NCBI GenBank assembly: GCA_023266165.1
Contig: JAHFRR010000007.1
Coordinates: 1 to 20,094 of the forward strand
Direction of reading: 5' to 3'
Source of the DNA: Thiotrichales bacterium
Lineage (GTDB): Bacteria > Pseudomonadota > Gammaproteobacteria > Francisellales > CACEW01
DNA: 20,094 nt
Made by a program: the position numbers and the translations under genes. The notes beneath the pieces were generated by a model. That model was not told where the DNA came from. It worked only from the letters and a program-made list of their open reading frames with translations, and made no database searches. Of the stretch, positions 12,562 through 20,094 are shown one piece after another. Numbering within the stretch: the stretch's first letter is position 1; every line of letters starts with the position of its first letter.

Positions 12562-13680
12562 ATGAAACTCAAAAATCCGATTCCTACTCTCATGTCTATC
12601 TTCATGATCATCGTGGGTATTGTGCATTTCCTCACGGGTGTGATTCCTGTCTTTCGAGCTGCGACTGAACAAGACCTGGGAAACTACTCCCAATATTTTT
12701 TTCTGGCCGATGCTGACCAGATGGGGCAGGTCTTCTCTCTGTTTTTAGGGTTTGTCTTGATGGGCTTGGGGCTTGGGCTATACCATCGCAGGCGCAGCGC
12801 CTGGGGCTGGTCACTGGCCTTTCTTTTGATTGCTTTGGTCAACAGTATCTTTGGACATCTGCAACTGCCTAACTTAGTGCTCTCCGTCCTCTTTATCATT
12901 GCATTGATTATCCTACGCTCCCATTTCAACTTAAAAAGCACCTCACGCATGACCTATACCCAGGTGATCTCCTGGCTTTCTGTTCTTTTTGCTGTGGCGT
13001 ATGGCGCTATTGGCAGCTATCTGCTCCGAGACCAGTTTCATGGCATCCACACCTGGATCGATGCGATCTACTATACCCTGGTGACCTACAGCACCCTGGG
13101 GTATGGAGATATTACACCGGTGACGACGGATGCTAAAATTTTTGTGATTTCCATGATTATTATTGGCGTCAGCACCTTTGTGGCCGCCATCACCTTGCTC
13201 TTTGGGCCTATGATTGAAAAGCGTATTAAGGGGGTACTCAGTATCATGAACAAGCTTCGCAACATCTCAAATCATGTGATTATTTGCAGCTACAATCCCA
13301 TGTCTCAATATGCGGCCAATCTCCTGTTGGAGCAAGGTGAGACCGTCCTTTTTATTCTCAGGAACCCTGATCTGCAAAGCCAGCTGGAGCATGCAGGGTT
13401 TCATGTTTTAATTGGGGATGCAACCCAGCAAGAAGTCTTGGAGTCTGCTAATCTTCAAAAAGCCAAAAGCATCATCTGTGCCTTTGAAGGGGATGCAGAC
13501 AATATTCTCACCGTCATGAGCGCAGAGGCGTTGCGAAAAACGCTTCCACCTGCCAAGCAATTTAAAATCCTGACCCGTATTGAGCAAAAGCAGAATATTC
13601 AAAAGGCAGAGAGCATCGGTGCTGACAAAATTATTACCCCCGCGATTTTGGGTGGACGGCAAATGGCACGGCATATCTAA
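12562..13680 (+). CDS. kch: Kch-type potassium channel with RCK/TrkA-N domain
   Basis: A 372-aa protein from ATG 12562; a TTG at 12535 would add nine residues, and neither start has a clear ribosome-binding site. Six hydrophobic segments (about 7-30, 57-74, 81-98, 103-118, 133-155, 192-215) with a pore loop between the last two carry the potassium filter TLGYGD at 178-183. A cytoplasmic RCK/TrkA-N domain begins at about 237 (NHVIICSYNPMSQYAANLLLEQ) and ends ITPAILGGRQMARHI. As in E. coli Kch, the usual GxGxxG nucleotide loop is absent (CSYNPMSQ). The segment LGLYHRRRSAWGWSLAFLLIALV also matches Kch in pattern. It stops soon after the RCK core, whereas E. coli Kch has a longer tail. The role would be K+ flux and membrane potential. 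It is 30 nt before the next gene, so probably co-transcribed. Confidence 0.85.
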   Translation: MKLKNPIPTLMSIFMIIVGIVHFLTGVIPVFRAATEQDLGNYSQYFFLADADQMGQVFSLFLGFVLMGLGLGLYHRRRSAWGWSLAFLLIALVNSIFGHLQLPNLVLSVLFIIALIILRSHFNLKSTSRMTYTQVISWLSVLFAVAYGAIGSYLLRDQFHGIHTWIDAIYYTLVTYSTLGYGDITPVTTDAKIFVISMIIIGVSTFVAAITLLFGPMIEKRIKGVLSIMNKLRNISNHVIICSYNPMSQYAANLLLEQGETVLFILRNPDLQSQLEHAGFHVLIGDATQQEVLESANLQKAKSIICAFEGDADNILTVMSAEALRKTLPPAKQFKILTRIEQKQNIQKAESIGADKIITPAILGGRQMARHI

Positions 13681-13710
13681 ATTTCCTATTCAACCTCTCA
13701 TAGGTCTATC

Positions 13711-14373
13711 ATGTTGCATATGATTCTTTTAGCACTCTGGATCATCGGCACCCTGCTCTTTCTCAGGGCTTGCGGGCATTTGCTCAAAGCGCATCTCTGG
13801 TCAGGCATCAAAATGTTGATCACCAGTCTTTTATGCCTGATCTTGGCAGGATTGCTGAGCGGGATCTGCTGGAGTCTATCCCTGCTCAATAATCTCACCT
13901 ATCAAACCCCTATTGCAACCCTCTCTATTAAGGCCATACCGAGCGCTCAAACGCATGTCTACCGCGTGATATTCCAAAAACCAGGGCACGCCCCTCAGGC
14001 ATTTATCCTCACAGGGGACGACTGGATGCTAGGCGCCCATACCCTTATCTTTAAGCCCTGGGTTCAGGCCTTAGGCCTTCATAATAAATATCAACTTGAC
14101 TTTTTGAGCGCCCATCAAAATCCGACGGATGCCATACCCACAGTTCATCAAAATCAAAATTACAATCTTGCGTCCCATCATACACACGGGGCTCTCTTCA
14201 ACCCCTTCAACCGCTTGGTGTTTGCCGCAATCCCCTTTTTAATTCAAACCCAAGAGGGCAGTGCGGTCTATATGCCCCTTCAAAACAACACGCACTATCA
14301 AATCCTGATGGCATCCTCTGGATTAATCGCAAAACCCCTCACAACCCCTCTGGAGCACTCCTATGTCTCATGA
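13711..14373 (+). CDS. Conserved gammaproteobacterial inner-membrane protein
   Basis: A 220-aa protein with two N-terminal membrane segments (about 2-22 and 34-58) and then a soluble, probably periplasmic, domain. The pattern of TGDDWMLGAHTLIFKPW, LGLHNKYQLDFLSA and a C-terminal GSAVYMPL...YQILMASSGLIAKP matches a family I remember in gammaproteobacteria that is often annotated as 'cation/multidrug efflux pump'. That name is doubtful for such a small protein. It overlaps marC by 11 nt and follows kch closely. No enzymatic motif is visible. Confidence 0.6.
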   Translation: MLHMILLALWIIGTLLFLRACGHLLKAHLWSGIKMLITSLLCLILAGLLSGICWSLSLLNNLTYQTPIATLSIKAIPSAQTHVYRVIFQKPGHAPQAFILTGDDWMLGAHTLIFKPWVQALGLHNKYQLDFLSAHQNPTDAIPTVHQNQNYNLASHHTHGALFNPFNRLVFAAIPFLIQTQEGSAVYMPLQNNTHYQILMASSGLIAKPLTTPLEHSYVS

Positions 14374-14992
14374 ACTGGTCACCTTTATGATTGCCCTCTT
14401 GGCCATTGTCAATCCCATTGGCAGTGGCATGATCTACCTAAGCCTTGTCAAACATCACCCCCCGGCACTGCAGCAAAAAATACTGATTTCTTGCGTGGTC
14501 ACTGTGATGGTGATTTTATTGCTGTCCGCTTGGATGGGCGCTTTGATCCTAAGGCTTTTTGGCATTACCCTCGGCGCCTTTGAATCCGCAGGGGGGTTGA
14601 TTTTATTGCTGACAGGACTCTCGATGGTGCGAGGGGGTGAGCAAAATAACACGCCCCATCCCGGTGATGCCACTGCTAACACGCAATCCCTAAGCTCTAT
14701 TGGCATTGTGCCCTTAGCCCTGACCCTTGTCGCAGGCCCTGGGGCTATTTCCATGACGATCATCTACTCCCAAGAGCTTTCTGGCTGGCTCAATGAGCTC
14801 ATGATCTCCGTGATCTGTATTGCCATGGCCTTGCTGATGGGCTTGGTCTTCAAAGCTGCCCCCTTCTTGGGGCGTTTATTGGGGGAAGAAGGCAGCAAGG
14901 TCGTCTCACGTATTATGGGTCTAATCCTCGCTGCCATTGCCCTACAGATGATTGGTAATGGTTTGAGTGCATTGTTACCAGGGCTCAAATAA
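14363..14992 (+). CDS. marC: MarC/NAAT-family integral membrane protein
   Basis: A 209-aa protein of the UPF0056/MarC family with about six membrane helices. The N-terminus MSHELVTFMIALLAIVNPIGS carries the family's NP motif; further family features are GGLILLLTGLSMVRGG, IVPLALTLVAGPGAISMTI and RIMGLILAAIALQMIGNGL. Function is not settled: it was once linked to multiple antibiotic resistance in E. coli and later shown not to be part of it. GGAG precedes the ATG, which lies within the end of the previous gene. The recombinase gene starts 2 nt after its stop. Confidence 0.9.
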   Translation: MSHELVTFMIALLAIVNPIGSGMIYLSLVKHHPPALQQKILISCVVTVMVILLLSAWMGALILRLFGITLGAFESAGGLILLLTGLSMVRGGEQNNTPHPGDATANTQSLSSIGIVPLALTLVAGPGAISMTIIYSQELSGWLNELMISVICIAMALLMGLVFKAAPFLGRLLGEEGSKVVSRIMGLILAAIALQMIGNGLSALLPGLK

Positions 14993-14994
14993 CC

Positions 14995-16218
14995 ATGAAG
15001 ATCCAGCCGTTATTTTTGTTGAGTGAGACCATGGATCTTCAGCGCACAACACTCAAAATTCTGGATGCCCCCTCCGATTCAGAGTACAATCGAGAGCGGG
15101 GAGCTGCCTTGATTGATGCACACACCGATGGAGAGGCGATTTCAACTTTTCTCAATGAATATCGCGAGTCTAAAGAAACTTTTAGATCTTATGCCAAAGA
15201 AGTCGAGCGCCTGCTGCTCTGGTGCATTCACATAGGTCATGTCAATATCTCAAGCTTGAGGCGTAATCATCTCAGTGCTTATCAAGAATTTCTCAAAAAT
15301 CCAGAGCCCTCAAAATACTGGTGCGGCCCCAGTACAGCCAGGCTTCAAAAAAACGGCGAGATCAACCTCAGCTGGCGCCCCTTTGCCAAAGGCCTAGGCG
15401 GTACGTCTATCAAGAAAGCGGTAAAGATTCTAGATTCTTTTTTCAATTATCTGGTTCAAACCAATTATTTAATCGGCAACCCCTTGGCTGTGGATCGACG
15501 GCGCAAGAGGCGCAATCAAAGCGCTCCCAGAATTGTGGATCGTTATCTTGAGCTCGATGAGATTCATGCAACTTTAAATGCGCTCAATGCCCTGAACTCA
15601 AAGGGCATCCAAGATGAAAGCCAGGTGTTTCAAGCCATTCGCGCACGCTATATTATTCTTTTGCTTTTTTATTCGGGCTTGCGCATTGCAGAAGCTGCGA
15701 ATCATACCATGGGAAACTTCTTACAACGGGAAGGCCATTGGTTTTTGAGAGTCATTGGCAAGGGCCAAAAGCTGCGAGAGATCCCCGTGCCGGATGAGCT
15801 TTTAGAAGCGCTGGCAGACTTCAGGCTTGCCGTGAACCTGCCTTCTCCAGAGCCCCATTTTCATGAAACAACACCCCTGATCCCCATGCAAAACCTTACG
15901 CAAGCCATTACCACACGCCGCATCGACCAGATCCTCAAATGGGCCTTTCACCTAGGCGCTCAGCAATTTGAGCACAGTCAGCCACAAAAAGCTTCCAAAC
16001 TCAATCAAGCCTCAGCGCACTGGCTGCGTCACAGCTACGTGACCTATCTCTTGGATTCAGGTGCCCCCTTGAAAGTCGCGCAAGAAAACGCAGGACACAG
16101 TGATATCGGCACCACGATGCTCTATCGCCACGTCGCACAAACCGATCGGTTTGAGGCCACGCGTGGACTCTCGCTCCGACCAGATCCAAATCGCACGGAA
16201 GGGGGCAGAGGGGGGTGA
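14995..16218 (+). CDS. Tyrosine recombinase/integrase
   Basis: A 407-aa site-specific recombinase. An N-terminal core-binding SAM-like domain (about 45-165) precedes a catalytic domain with the complete active site: R230 (YSGLRIAEA), K256 (GKGQK), H342 and R345 (HWLRHSYVT), H368 (AGHSDI) and nucleophile Y377 (TMLYRHV). It is larger than XerC/XerD (~300 aa), with insertions around 105-135 and between 280 and 335, so it is not the chromosome-dimer resolution pair. The gene begins 2 nt after marC and has no promoter of its own visible, which suggests a settled chromosomal gene rather than a recently arrived integrase. The C-terminal GGRGG comes from a G-rich tract. Target site unknown. Confidence 0.9.
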   Translation: MKIQPLFLLSETMDLQRTTLKILDAPSDSEYNRERGAALIDAHTDGEAISTFLNEYRESKETFRSYAKEVERLLLWCIHIGHVNISSLRRNHLSAYQEFLKNPEPSKYWCGPSTARLQKNGEINLSWRPFAKGLGGTSIKKAVKILDSFFNYLVQTNYLIGNPLAVDRRRKRRNQSAPRIVDRYLELDEIHATLNALNALNSKGIQDESQVFQAIRARYIILLLFYSGLRIAEAANHTMGNFLQREGHWFLRVIGKGQKLREIPVPDELLEALADFRLAVNLPSPEPHFHETTPLIPMQNLTQAITTRRIDQILKWAFHLGAQQFEHSQPQKASKLNQASAHWLRHSYVTYLLDSGAPLKVAQENAGHSDIGTTMLYRHVAQTDRFEATRGLSLRPDPNRTEGGRGG

Positions 16219-16284
16219 AAAATGGAAAATAAAGAAATAACTTTAAAATAATTTTACGACTACCTTTTAAATTATGAATAAATG

Positions 16285-16293
16285 TGATATAGT
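16285..16293 (+). promoter_or_regulatory. Extended -10 promoter of the ankyrin gene
   Basis: TGA-TATAGT (16285-16293) is an extended -10 with a weak TTTTAA at the -35 position (16265-16270), in a very AT-rich 110-nt gap. AGGAG at 16317-16321 is the ribosome-binding site, 7 nt before the ATG. Confidence 0.5.
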
Positions 16294-16328
16294 AATCGGG
16301 ATTTCATCATTTTACCAGGAGTTGGTTC

Positions 16329-19300
16329 ATGTACGAAAATTCTTACTTTATTAGCCCAGAAAATGGGAGCTATCTTGTAATAAGGTCAGACCTCCCTAAC
16401 TCTGAATCAAAGGCTCTTATAGGGGGAACTTATATATTGGTTTCCCGGCAGGAAAACCCAGCGACCGCAGGTAAGATACAAGCTGAGGGAGCAGAAGATG
16501 GCTTGTATTATGTTACTCACGACCCAATTTGTCAGCGCATTGAGATTGATAGTCTACCTACGCTTAAGAATAGACTTGCAGCAGAGTTTCCAGGCCAGCT
16601 CTCCATTCAATTGAGCTCTGGTAAACTCGAGTCGCTGATAACATTTCTGGAAATGTATAGTCTCGAAATCATGCCAAAGATACCAGACCAATTAGAGCAT
16701 TATAGAGGGAAATACATCCTTCTCTCCGGCACAGTAGGCGAAACAAAAACGGATGACTCAGCTGATGGGTTATATTACATTACTCAAAATTCATCTCTTA
16801 CGCCCATTCACGTTGATAACCTATCTCTATCGAAGGCCTACCTTGAAGAAAATTTTTTAGGTCAGACCTCGATAAAATTGAACTCATCTAAATTCCATGT
16901 ATTTATCTATGGCCGTACAAAAACAAATTACAACCGCACCCGCACTGGCCCTATCAACATCCCCTTCAAGGGCTACACCCCAGAACAGGCTCTCAACGAG
17001 GGATTGTATCAAATTCGGTCTCTCATGCGAACTGCGCATCCTTGTGAGCAGAATATTTCACTGTCATCGACAGAACTATTGGCCTATGTGTGTATGCTAC
17101 AGAGTACAGGTGCCCATACATCTCTGTATAGCACTACTTCAAGCATGATCGATTTTCTGGTGCGATTAGGCAAAGCAGACCCCCTACAGCCTAATGGCCA
17201 GAAACCCTGCGCATTGCAACTGGCTGTGACTTACGGCAATTTAAAGGCTGTTGACGTATTGTTTAGAGCAACCCCTTCACTACGACAAACAATAGGCTTG
17301 TTGCACATTGCTCTCCAATACCACAAAAATGAAGTAGCATCATATTTAATTGAAACACCCGGAGTCGACATAGAAGAAAAAAACTCTTTGGGTGAAACCC
17401 TTCTCTTAGTTGCAGCTGAAACAGGGGAGGCTCAGCACATCGTTCGATTATTGCTGAGAAGAGGTGCGCGCTTGGATGCAGAACCCTCAATGGGCAAAGC
17501 CCCTCTTCTGCATCGCATGATCAAAATATATCATAATAACTCTTTTGAAGAGGATCCATCAAAAACTGTTCTTATGATAAAACCAGAGCTGGTATTGTTG
17601 ACAAATAAGGATGGAACAAGCGCGGAAGATTGTCTAAACACTTCTTATTCCAAAGATCAACAAAGGAGAGCGGAAATAGGGCAAATTCTACTTAGGGCCA
17701 GGGCAGAAGCTGCTGCTAATGCTCGACTTGCACAGATCCCCAATACTGATCGAACTCAAATCACCGAAACCTATCAACAAGCTTTGGGGGCCTTGCGCCA
17801 AGATACACAAGTGAGCCCGCTACTTAAAAAACTTCTTGAGAGTGCCATTACCATGCAATATCGCGTAGAAATAGCATCAGCAAGCGGGCCAATTCACAAT
17901 GAGTTGAAAGAGACTATGCAAACACTGATGCCCACAGCTGAACCACGTGCTGCACTCTCGGTCGAGCTCAAACACTTCTTTGATGAATACTATGGCACAG
18001 CGACCGACCACCCAATCATTCAGGAAGCCTTGCAGGCCTTGACAGCATTACAGACAGAGTGGATGCAAAATCAAACTTCTCTGATGAGCCAGAGCACAGA
18101 CAGCAAGCTTGATGACTCTACAGGAATCATCAGCCATGCCTCAGCTGTTGCACCAGCAACAAAACAAACAGATAGCTTTTCTATTCCAGAAGGAGAGTTA
18201 GCAGACGAGCAAATAACAGAGAAGGTGCGTCAAATCAAAGCGCTTATGCGGAGGCCTCAAGGTTTCTGCCGTGTAGGTTGCAGTATTACCGACAACGCGC
18301 ATACAGAGGCGCTAGCCTATGTGTGCAGTCAGTCAGGCCAATATAGACCTATCCATCAGGACACCTCAGACATGATCCGCTTTTTGGTACAGTTAGGCCA
18401 AGTAGACCTTCAAGTGCGTGTGACCAACTACTTCTCCTCTTCTGAATCATCCCAGCACTCCCTGTTAGAGCTGGCTGCCTCTCGTGGCAACTTACCTGCT
18501 ATTCAGGCATTACTGAATGAGTCCCCATCAATACCAGAGAGAGGAATCAATCTGTTACTGCATATTGCTATCAAACATAATCAGCTCGACATGGTAAAGT
18601 ATTTAACTGAACAGTATGTAAATTATGTGCCTTCACCACCAGAGAGAGAAATCAACCTGTTACTGCATATCGCCATCAGACATGCTCAGCTCGACATGGT
18701 AAAGTATTTAGTTGAAAATCATATACGTTGTCTTGAGGAAAAAAACGATTCAGATGAAACGCCTCTTTTAGTTGCCATTGCAACTCAAGACATCAGCCTC
18801 GCAATCATTGAATACTTGCTGCAAAAAGGTGCAGAATTAGACCTGACACTGAACAACAATGAAAAAACAGTACGCAACTACCTGGACATCAATTCGAGAA
18901 ATCAGACCCCTGTCAAACAACAAAGAGAAATGCGGCAGCTGTTGCGAGGGGCAGCCGTACAAGCAGCGATCAAGGTTCGCAATGCTCAGGTTCCTGGCTC
19001 TACATCGGATAAGACATCGAGCAGTGGCGGGGTGAGCAATATCAGCTCTGCCACACTTGGCAATGCTGTAGCAGTTGCGGACACACCCCCACCTAACTTG
19101 TTGCCCAGTAACACCCTTCCAGCTCCTAGTAACATTGCTACTTTGCCTTCTAATGACGACGACGACGATGAGCTGCCCCCTGTAAATGCAACTGATCCTT
19201 CTTCGAATTCAACACCATTTCGTACTACTCAAGCTCAAGCTGAAGCTAAATTAGAATCAGAAAACTCCATGGAAACGTTTTTCAAAACAATGTTACATGA

Positions 19301-19637
19301 TATCGATCAAACTGCTACAAGCGGGCGATTGCCACGAAATATGGATCGCATGAATACCGTTTTACAAGATACAGCACTGAGCATCCCTCAGAAGATAGAA
19401 AGAGTGTCCACAATATTGTGTGAGACCCGTGCTCCTACTTACTTTTCTAACCGCGCTGATAAAACTGAAGCAATATACCAACGATGGATTGCCCTAGCCT
19501 GCTCTGCCTATCAGGCAATAGACCCGTCTCATCAGCCATCAACAACACAATGCTGTAAAAACTTTAGCGCTCTACAAGCTTATTTAGAAACGTCTCACCA
19601 AAAAACTGTCACGAAAGAGCCGCCAGCTCCTGTCTAA
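16329..19637 (+). CDS. Giant ankyrin-repeat protein with duplicated modules; candidate effector
   Basis: A 1102-aa protein. Residues 31-104 and 125-193 are two diverged copies of an unrecognised ~70-aa unit (GxYILxS ... DGLYYxT ... FxGQxSIxLxSxK). ANK module 1 (about 217-470) and module 2 (about 624-890) are also related: each starts with a QIRSLMR/QIKALMR-type helix, then LAYVC, then DFLVRLG/RFLVQLG, then ankyrin repeats, and ends with an alanine/arginine-rich helix before NARLAQIP/VRNAQVP. Within module 2 a recent 105-bp (35-aa) tandem duplication is visible. Residues 470-600 are helical; 890-960 are low complexity with a DDDDDE cluster; 960-1102 form another helical region. No signal peptide or membrane segment is seen. 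Proteins like this are often type IV secretion effectors in intracellular bacteria, but no secretion genes are in view. The gene reads as AT-richer than its neighbours. Confidence 0.85.
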   Translation: MYENSYFISPENGSYLVIRSDLPNSESKALIGGTYILVSRQENPATAGKIQAEGAEDGLYYVTHDPICQRIEIDSLPTLKNRLAAEFPGQLSIQLSSGKLESLITFLEMYSLEIMPKIPDQLEHYRGKYILLSGTVGETKTDDSADGLYYITQNSSLTPIHVDNLSLSKAYLEENFLGQTSIKLNSSKFHVFIYGRTKTNYNRTRTGPINIPFKGYTPEQALNEGLYQIRSLMRTAHPCEQNISLSSTELLAYVCMLQSTGAHTSLYSTTSSMIDFLVRLGKADPLQPNGQKPCALQLAVTYGNLKAVDVLFRATPSLRQTIGLLHIALQYHKNEVASYLIETPGVDIEEKNSLGETLLLVAAETGEAQHIVRLLLRRGARLDAEPSMGKAPLLHRMIKIYHNNSFEEDPSKTVLMIKPELVLLTNKDGTSAEDCLNTSYSKDQQRRAEIGQILLRARAEAAANARLAQIPNTDRTQITETYQQALGALRQDTQVSPLLKKLLESAITMQYRVEIASASGPIHNELKETMQTLMPTAEPRAALSVELKHFFDEYYGTATDHPIIQEALQALTALQTEWMQNQTSLMSQSTDSKLDDSTGIISHASAVAPATKQTDSFSIPEGELADEQITEKVRQIKALMRRPQGFCRVGCSITDNAHTEALAYVCSQSGQYRPIHQDTSDMIRFLVQLGQVDLQVRVTNYFSSSESSQHSLLELAASRGNLPAIQALLNESPSIPERGINLLLHIAIKHNQLDMVKYLTEQYVNYVPSPPEREINLLLHIAIRHAQLDMVKYLVENHIRCLEEKNDSDETPLLVAIATQDISLAIIEYLLQKGAELDLTLNNNEKTVRNYLDINSRNQTPVKQQREMRQLLRGAAVQAAIKVRNAQVPGSTSDKTSSSGGVSNISSATLGNAVAVADTPPPNLLPSNTLPAPSNIATLPSNDDDDDELPPVNATDPSSNSTPFRTTQAQAEAKLESENSMETFFKTMLHDIDQTATSGRLPRNMDRMNTVLQDTALSIPQKIERVSTILCETRAPTYFSNRADKTEAIYQRWIALACSAYQAIDPSHQPSTTQCCKNFSALQAYLETSHQKTVTKEPPAPV
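18534..18743 (+). repeat. 105-bp tandem duplication inside the ankyrin gene
   Basis: Copies begin at 18534 and 18639 with identical period of 105 bp (35 codons). The first ~75 bp of each are nearly identical, including a shared CTCAGCTCGACATGGTAAAG-type block (20 nt with one variable base before it), and the rest has diverged. The encoded repeat is PE(R)EINLLLHIAI-H-QLDMVKYL, one ankyrin repeat plus two residues. Confidence 0.85.
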
Positions 19638-19721
19638 ACCAGCTATAACACGCATCAAGAACAATCAGGCACTGAGACTCTCAACCAATAGCTAAGCCTG
19701 GGAGAAATCTTCGGAGCTTTT

Positions 19722-19797
19722 TGGAGCGGGAAACGAGATTCGAACTCGCGACCTCAACCTTGGCAAGGTTGCGCTCTACCAACTGAGCTATTCCCGC
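19722..19797 (-). tRNA. glyV-like: tRNA-Gly (anticodon GCC)
   Basis: The 76-nt minus-strand sequence folds as a cloverleaf: acceptor GCGGGAA paired with TTCCCGC, D-arm with AGTTGGTAGAGC, anticodon stem CAACC/GGTTG with loop TTGCCAA (anticodon GCC), T-loop TTCGAAT, discriminator T and an encoded CCA. It closely resembles E. coli tRNA-Gly(GCC). Its 3' end faces the ankyrin gene. Single copy in this window. Confidence 0.95.
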
Positions 19798-19869
19798 GTT
19801 TGAGGCCGAGATAATACCAAATCCATCGCGGCTGTAAAGAGGGTTCCTGATATTTCTTTTAAAAATTTA

Positions 19870-20041
19870 GGCTCTATGTTGTTTTAAGTGGGTAATTCTA
19901 AAAAATAAAAAACTTTCGCACCATAATTTCTTGTCCCCTCTCCCCTTGCGGGCTACGGCATGCACACATCTTTCTAACCTATTGAATTGGGAAGGCTTTC
20001 TTATTCCCTCCTCCCTTGCGGAGGAGGGCTAGGGTGGAGGG
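19870..20041 (+). repeat. Mosaic of the window's repeat families
   Basis: 19870-19962 matches the reverse complement of the right two-thirds of the MITE-like element at 5320-5461, starting at its terminus GGCTCTATGTTG. At GGCATGC it switches to a sequence matching the reverse complement of about 964-1040 from the pil island (19930-20010, CATGCACACATCTT core). It ends with a variant palindrome, CCCTCCTCCCTTGCGGAGGA plus AGGGCTAGGGTGGAGGG type, at 20006-20041. No gene is seen from 19798 to the window end at 20094; the last 53 nt hold nothing recognisable. Confidence 0.75.
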
Positions 20042-20094
20042 TTCATGTTGGCAATGCCTGTATTCAGTTGCCTCCCAACTACTGAACAGAAACT

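Noticed and set aside
14995..16218. Naming the recombinase xerC or xerD
   Set aside because: It is ~100 aa longer than XerC/XerD with insertions in both domains; only the catalytic residues are shared.
14995..19797. Recombinase + ankyrin gene + tRNA-Gly read as an integrative island
   Set aside because: The recombinase starts 2 nt after marC in an apparent operon and has no promoter of its own. I saw no copy of the tRNA 3' end near it, so there is no attachment-site evidence.
19722..19797. tRNA with an alanine anticodon
   Set aside because: The plus strand shows GGC, but the gene is on the minus strand and the anticodon is GCC, i.e. glycine, matching the glycine tRNA body.

Overview
The window looks like a chromosomal segment of a gammaproteobacterium, about 50% GC by eye. 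It carries ordinary housekeeping genes alongside type IV pilus genes, an E. coli-type Kch potassium channel, a conserved gammaproteobacterial membrane-protein family and a giant ankyrin-repeat protein. That mix suggests a host-associated gammaproteobacterium such as a member of the Legionellales or Coxiellaceae. This placement is an inference from gene content only.

Layout. (1) Positions 1-2907, minus strand: a pilA-pilB-pilC operon for type IV pilus assembly, with pilC running off the left edge. A ~770-bp island separates pilB from pilC. It contains three copies of a 37-nt palindromic repeat, a 60-bp tandem repeat and a DUF559 (Vsr/endonuclease-fold) gene set between two inverted 37-mers. 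The sequence spanning the pilB stop and pilC start is present three times in and around this island. (2) 2908-4488: a divergent promoter region with helically phased T-tracts, then gmhB and a plsC-like acyltransferase on the plus strand (envelope/LPS and lipid metabolism). (3) 4474-7039, minus strand: two small genes (one resembling a shrunken YdhS-type NAD-binding protein), a MITE-like element abutting the aroB stop codon, then aroB and aroK (shikimate pathway), which overlap. (4) 7200-9541, plus strand: an 87-aa unknown protein, trmB and rsmB in an overlapping operon for tRNA and rRNA methylation. (5) 9594-10428: an orphan OmpR-family response regulator with a likely autoregulatory direct repeat. 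(6) 10425-12375, minus strand: a KfrA-like DNA-binding coiled-coil protein with a Q/N-rich segment, tightly coupled to a Sua5-type threonylcarbamoyl-AMP synthase. A 13-bp tandem palindromic repeat lies in the promoter. (7) 12562-16218, plus strand: kch, a conserved membrane protein, marC and a tyrosine recombinase, nearly contiguous. (8) 16329-19637: a 1102-aa ankyrin-repeat protein with duplicated internal modules, a plausible secreted effector. (9) 19722-19797, minus strand: tRNA-Gly(GCC), followed to the window end by another composite of the same repeat families seen at the left end and next to aroB.

The strongest candidates for something new are the repeat-bounded DUF559 unit at the pilB/pilC junction, the related mosaic repeats elsewhere in the window, the architecture of the ankyrin protein, and the KfrA-like regulator with its operator-like repeats. 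All reading was by eye; no alignment or database search was run.
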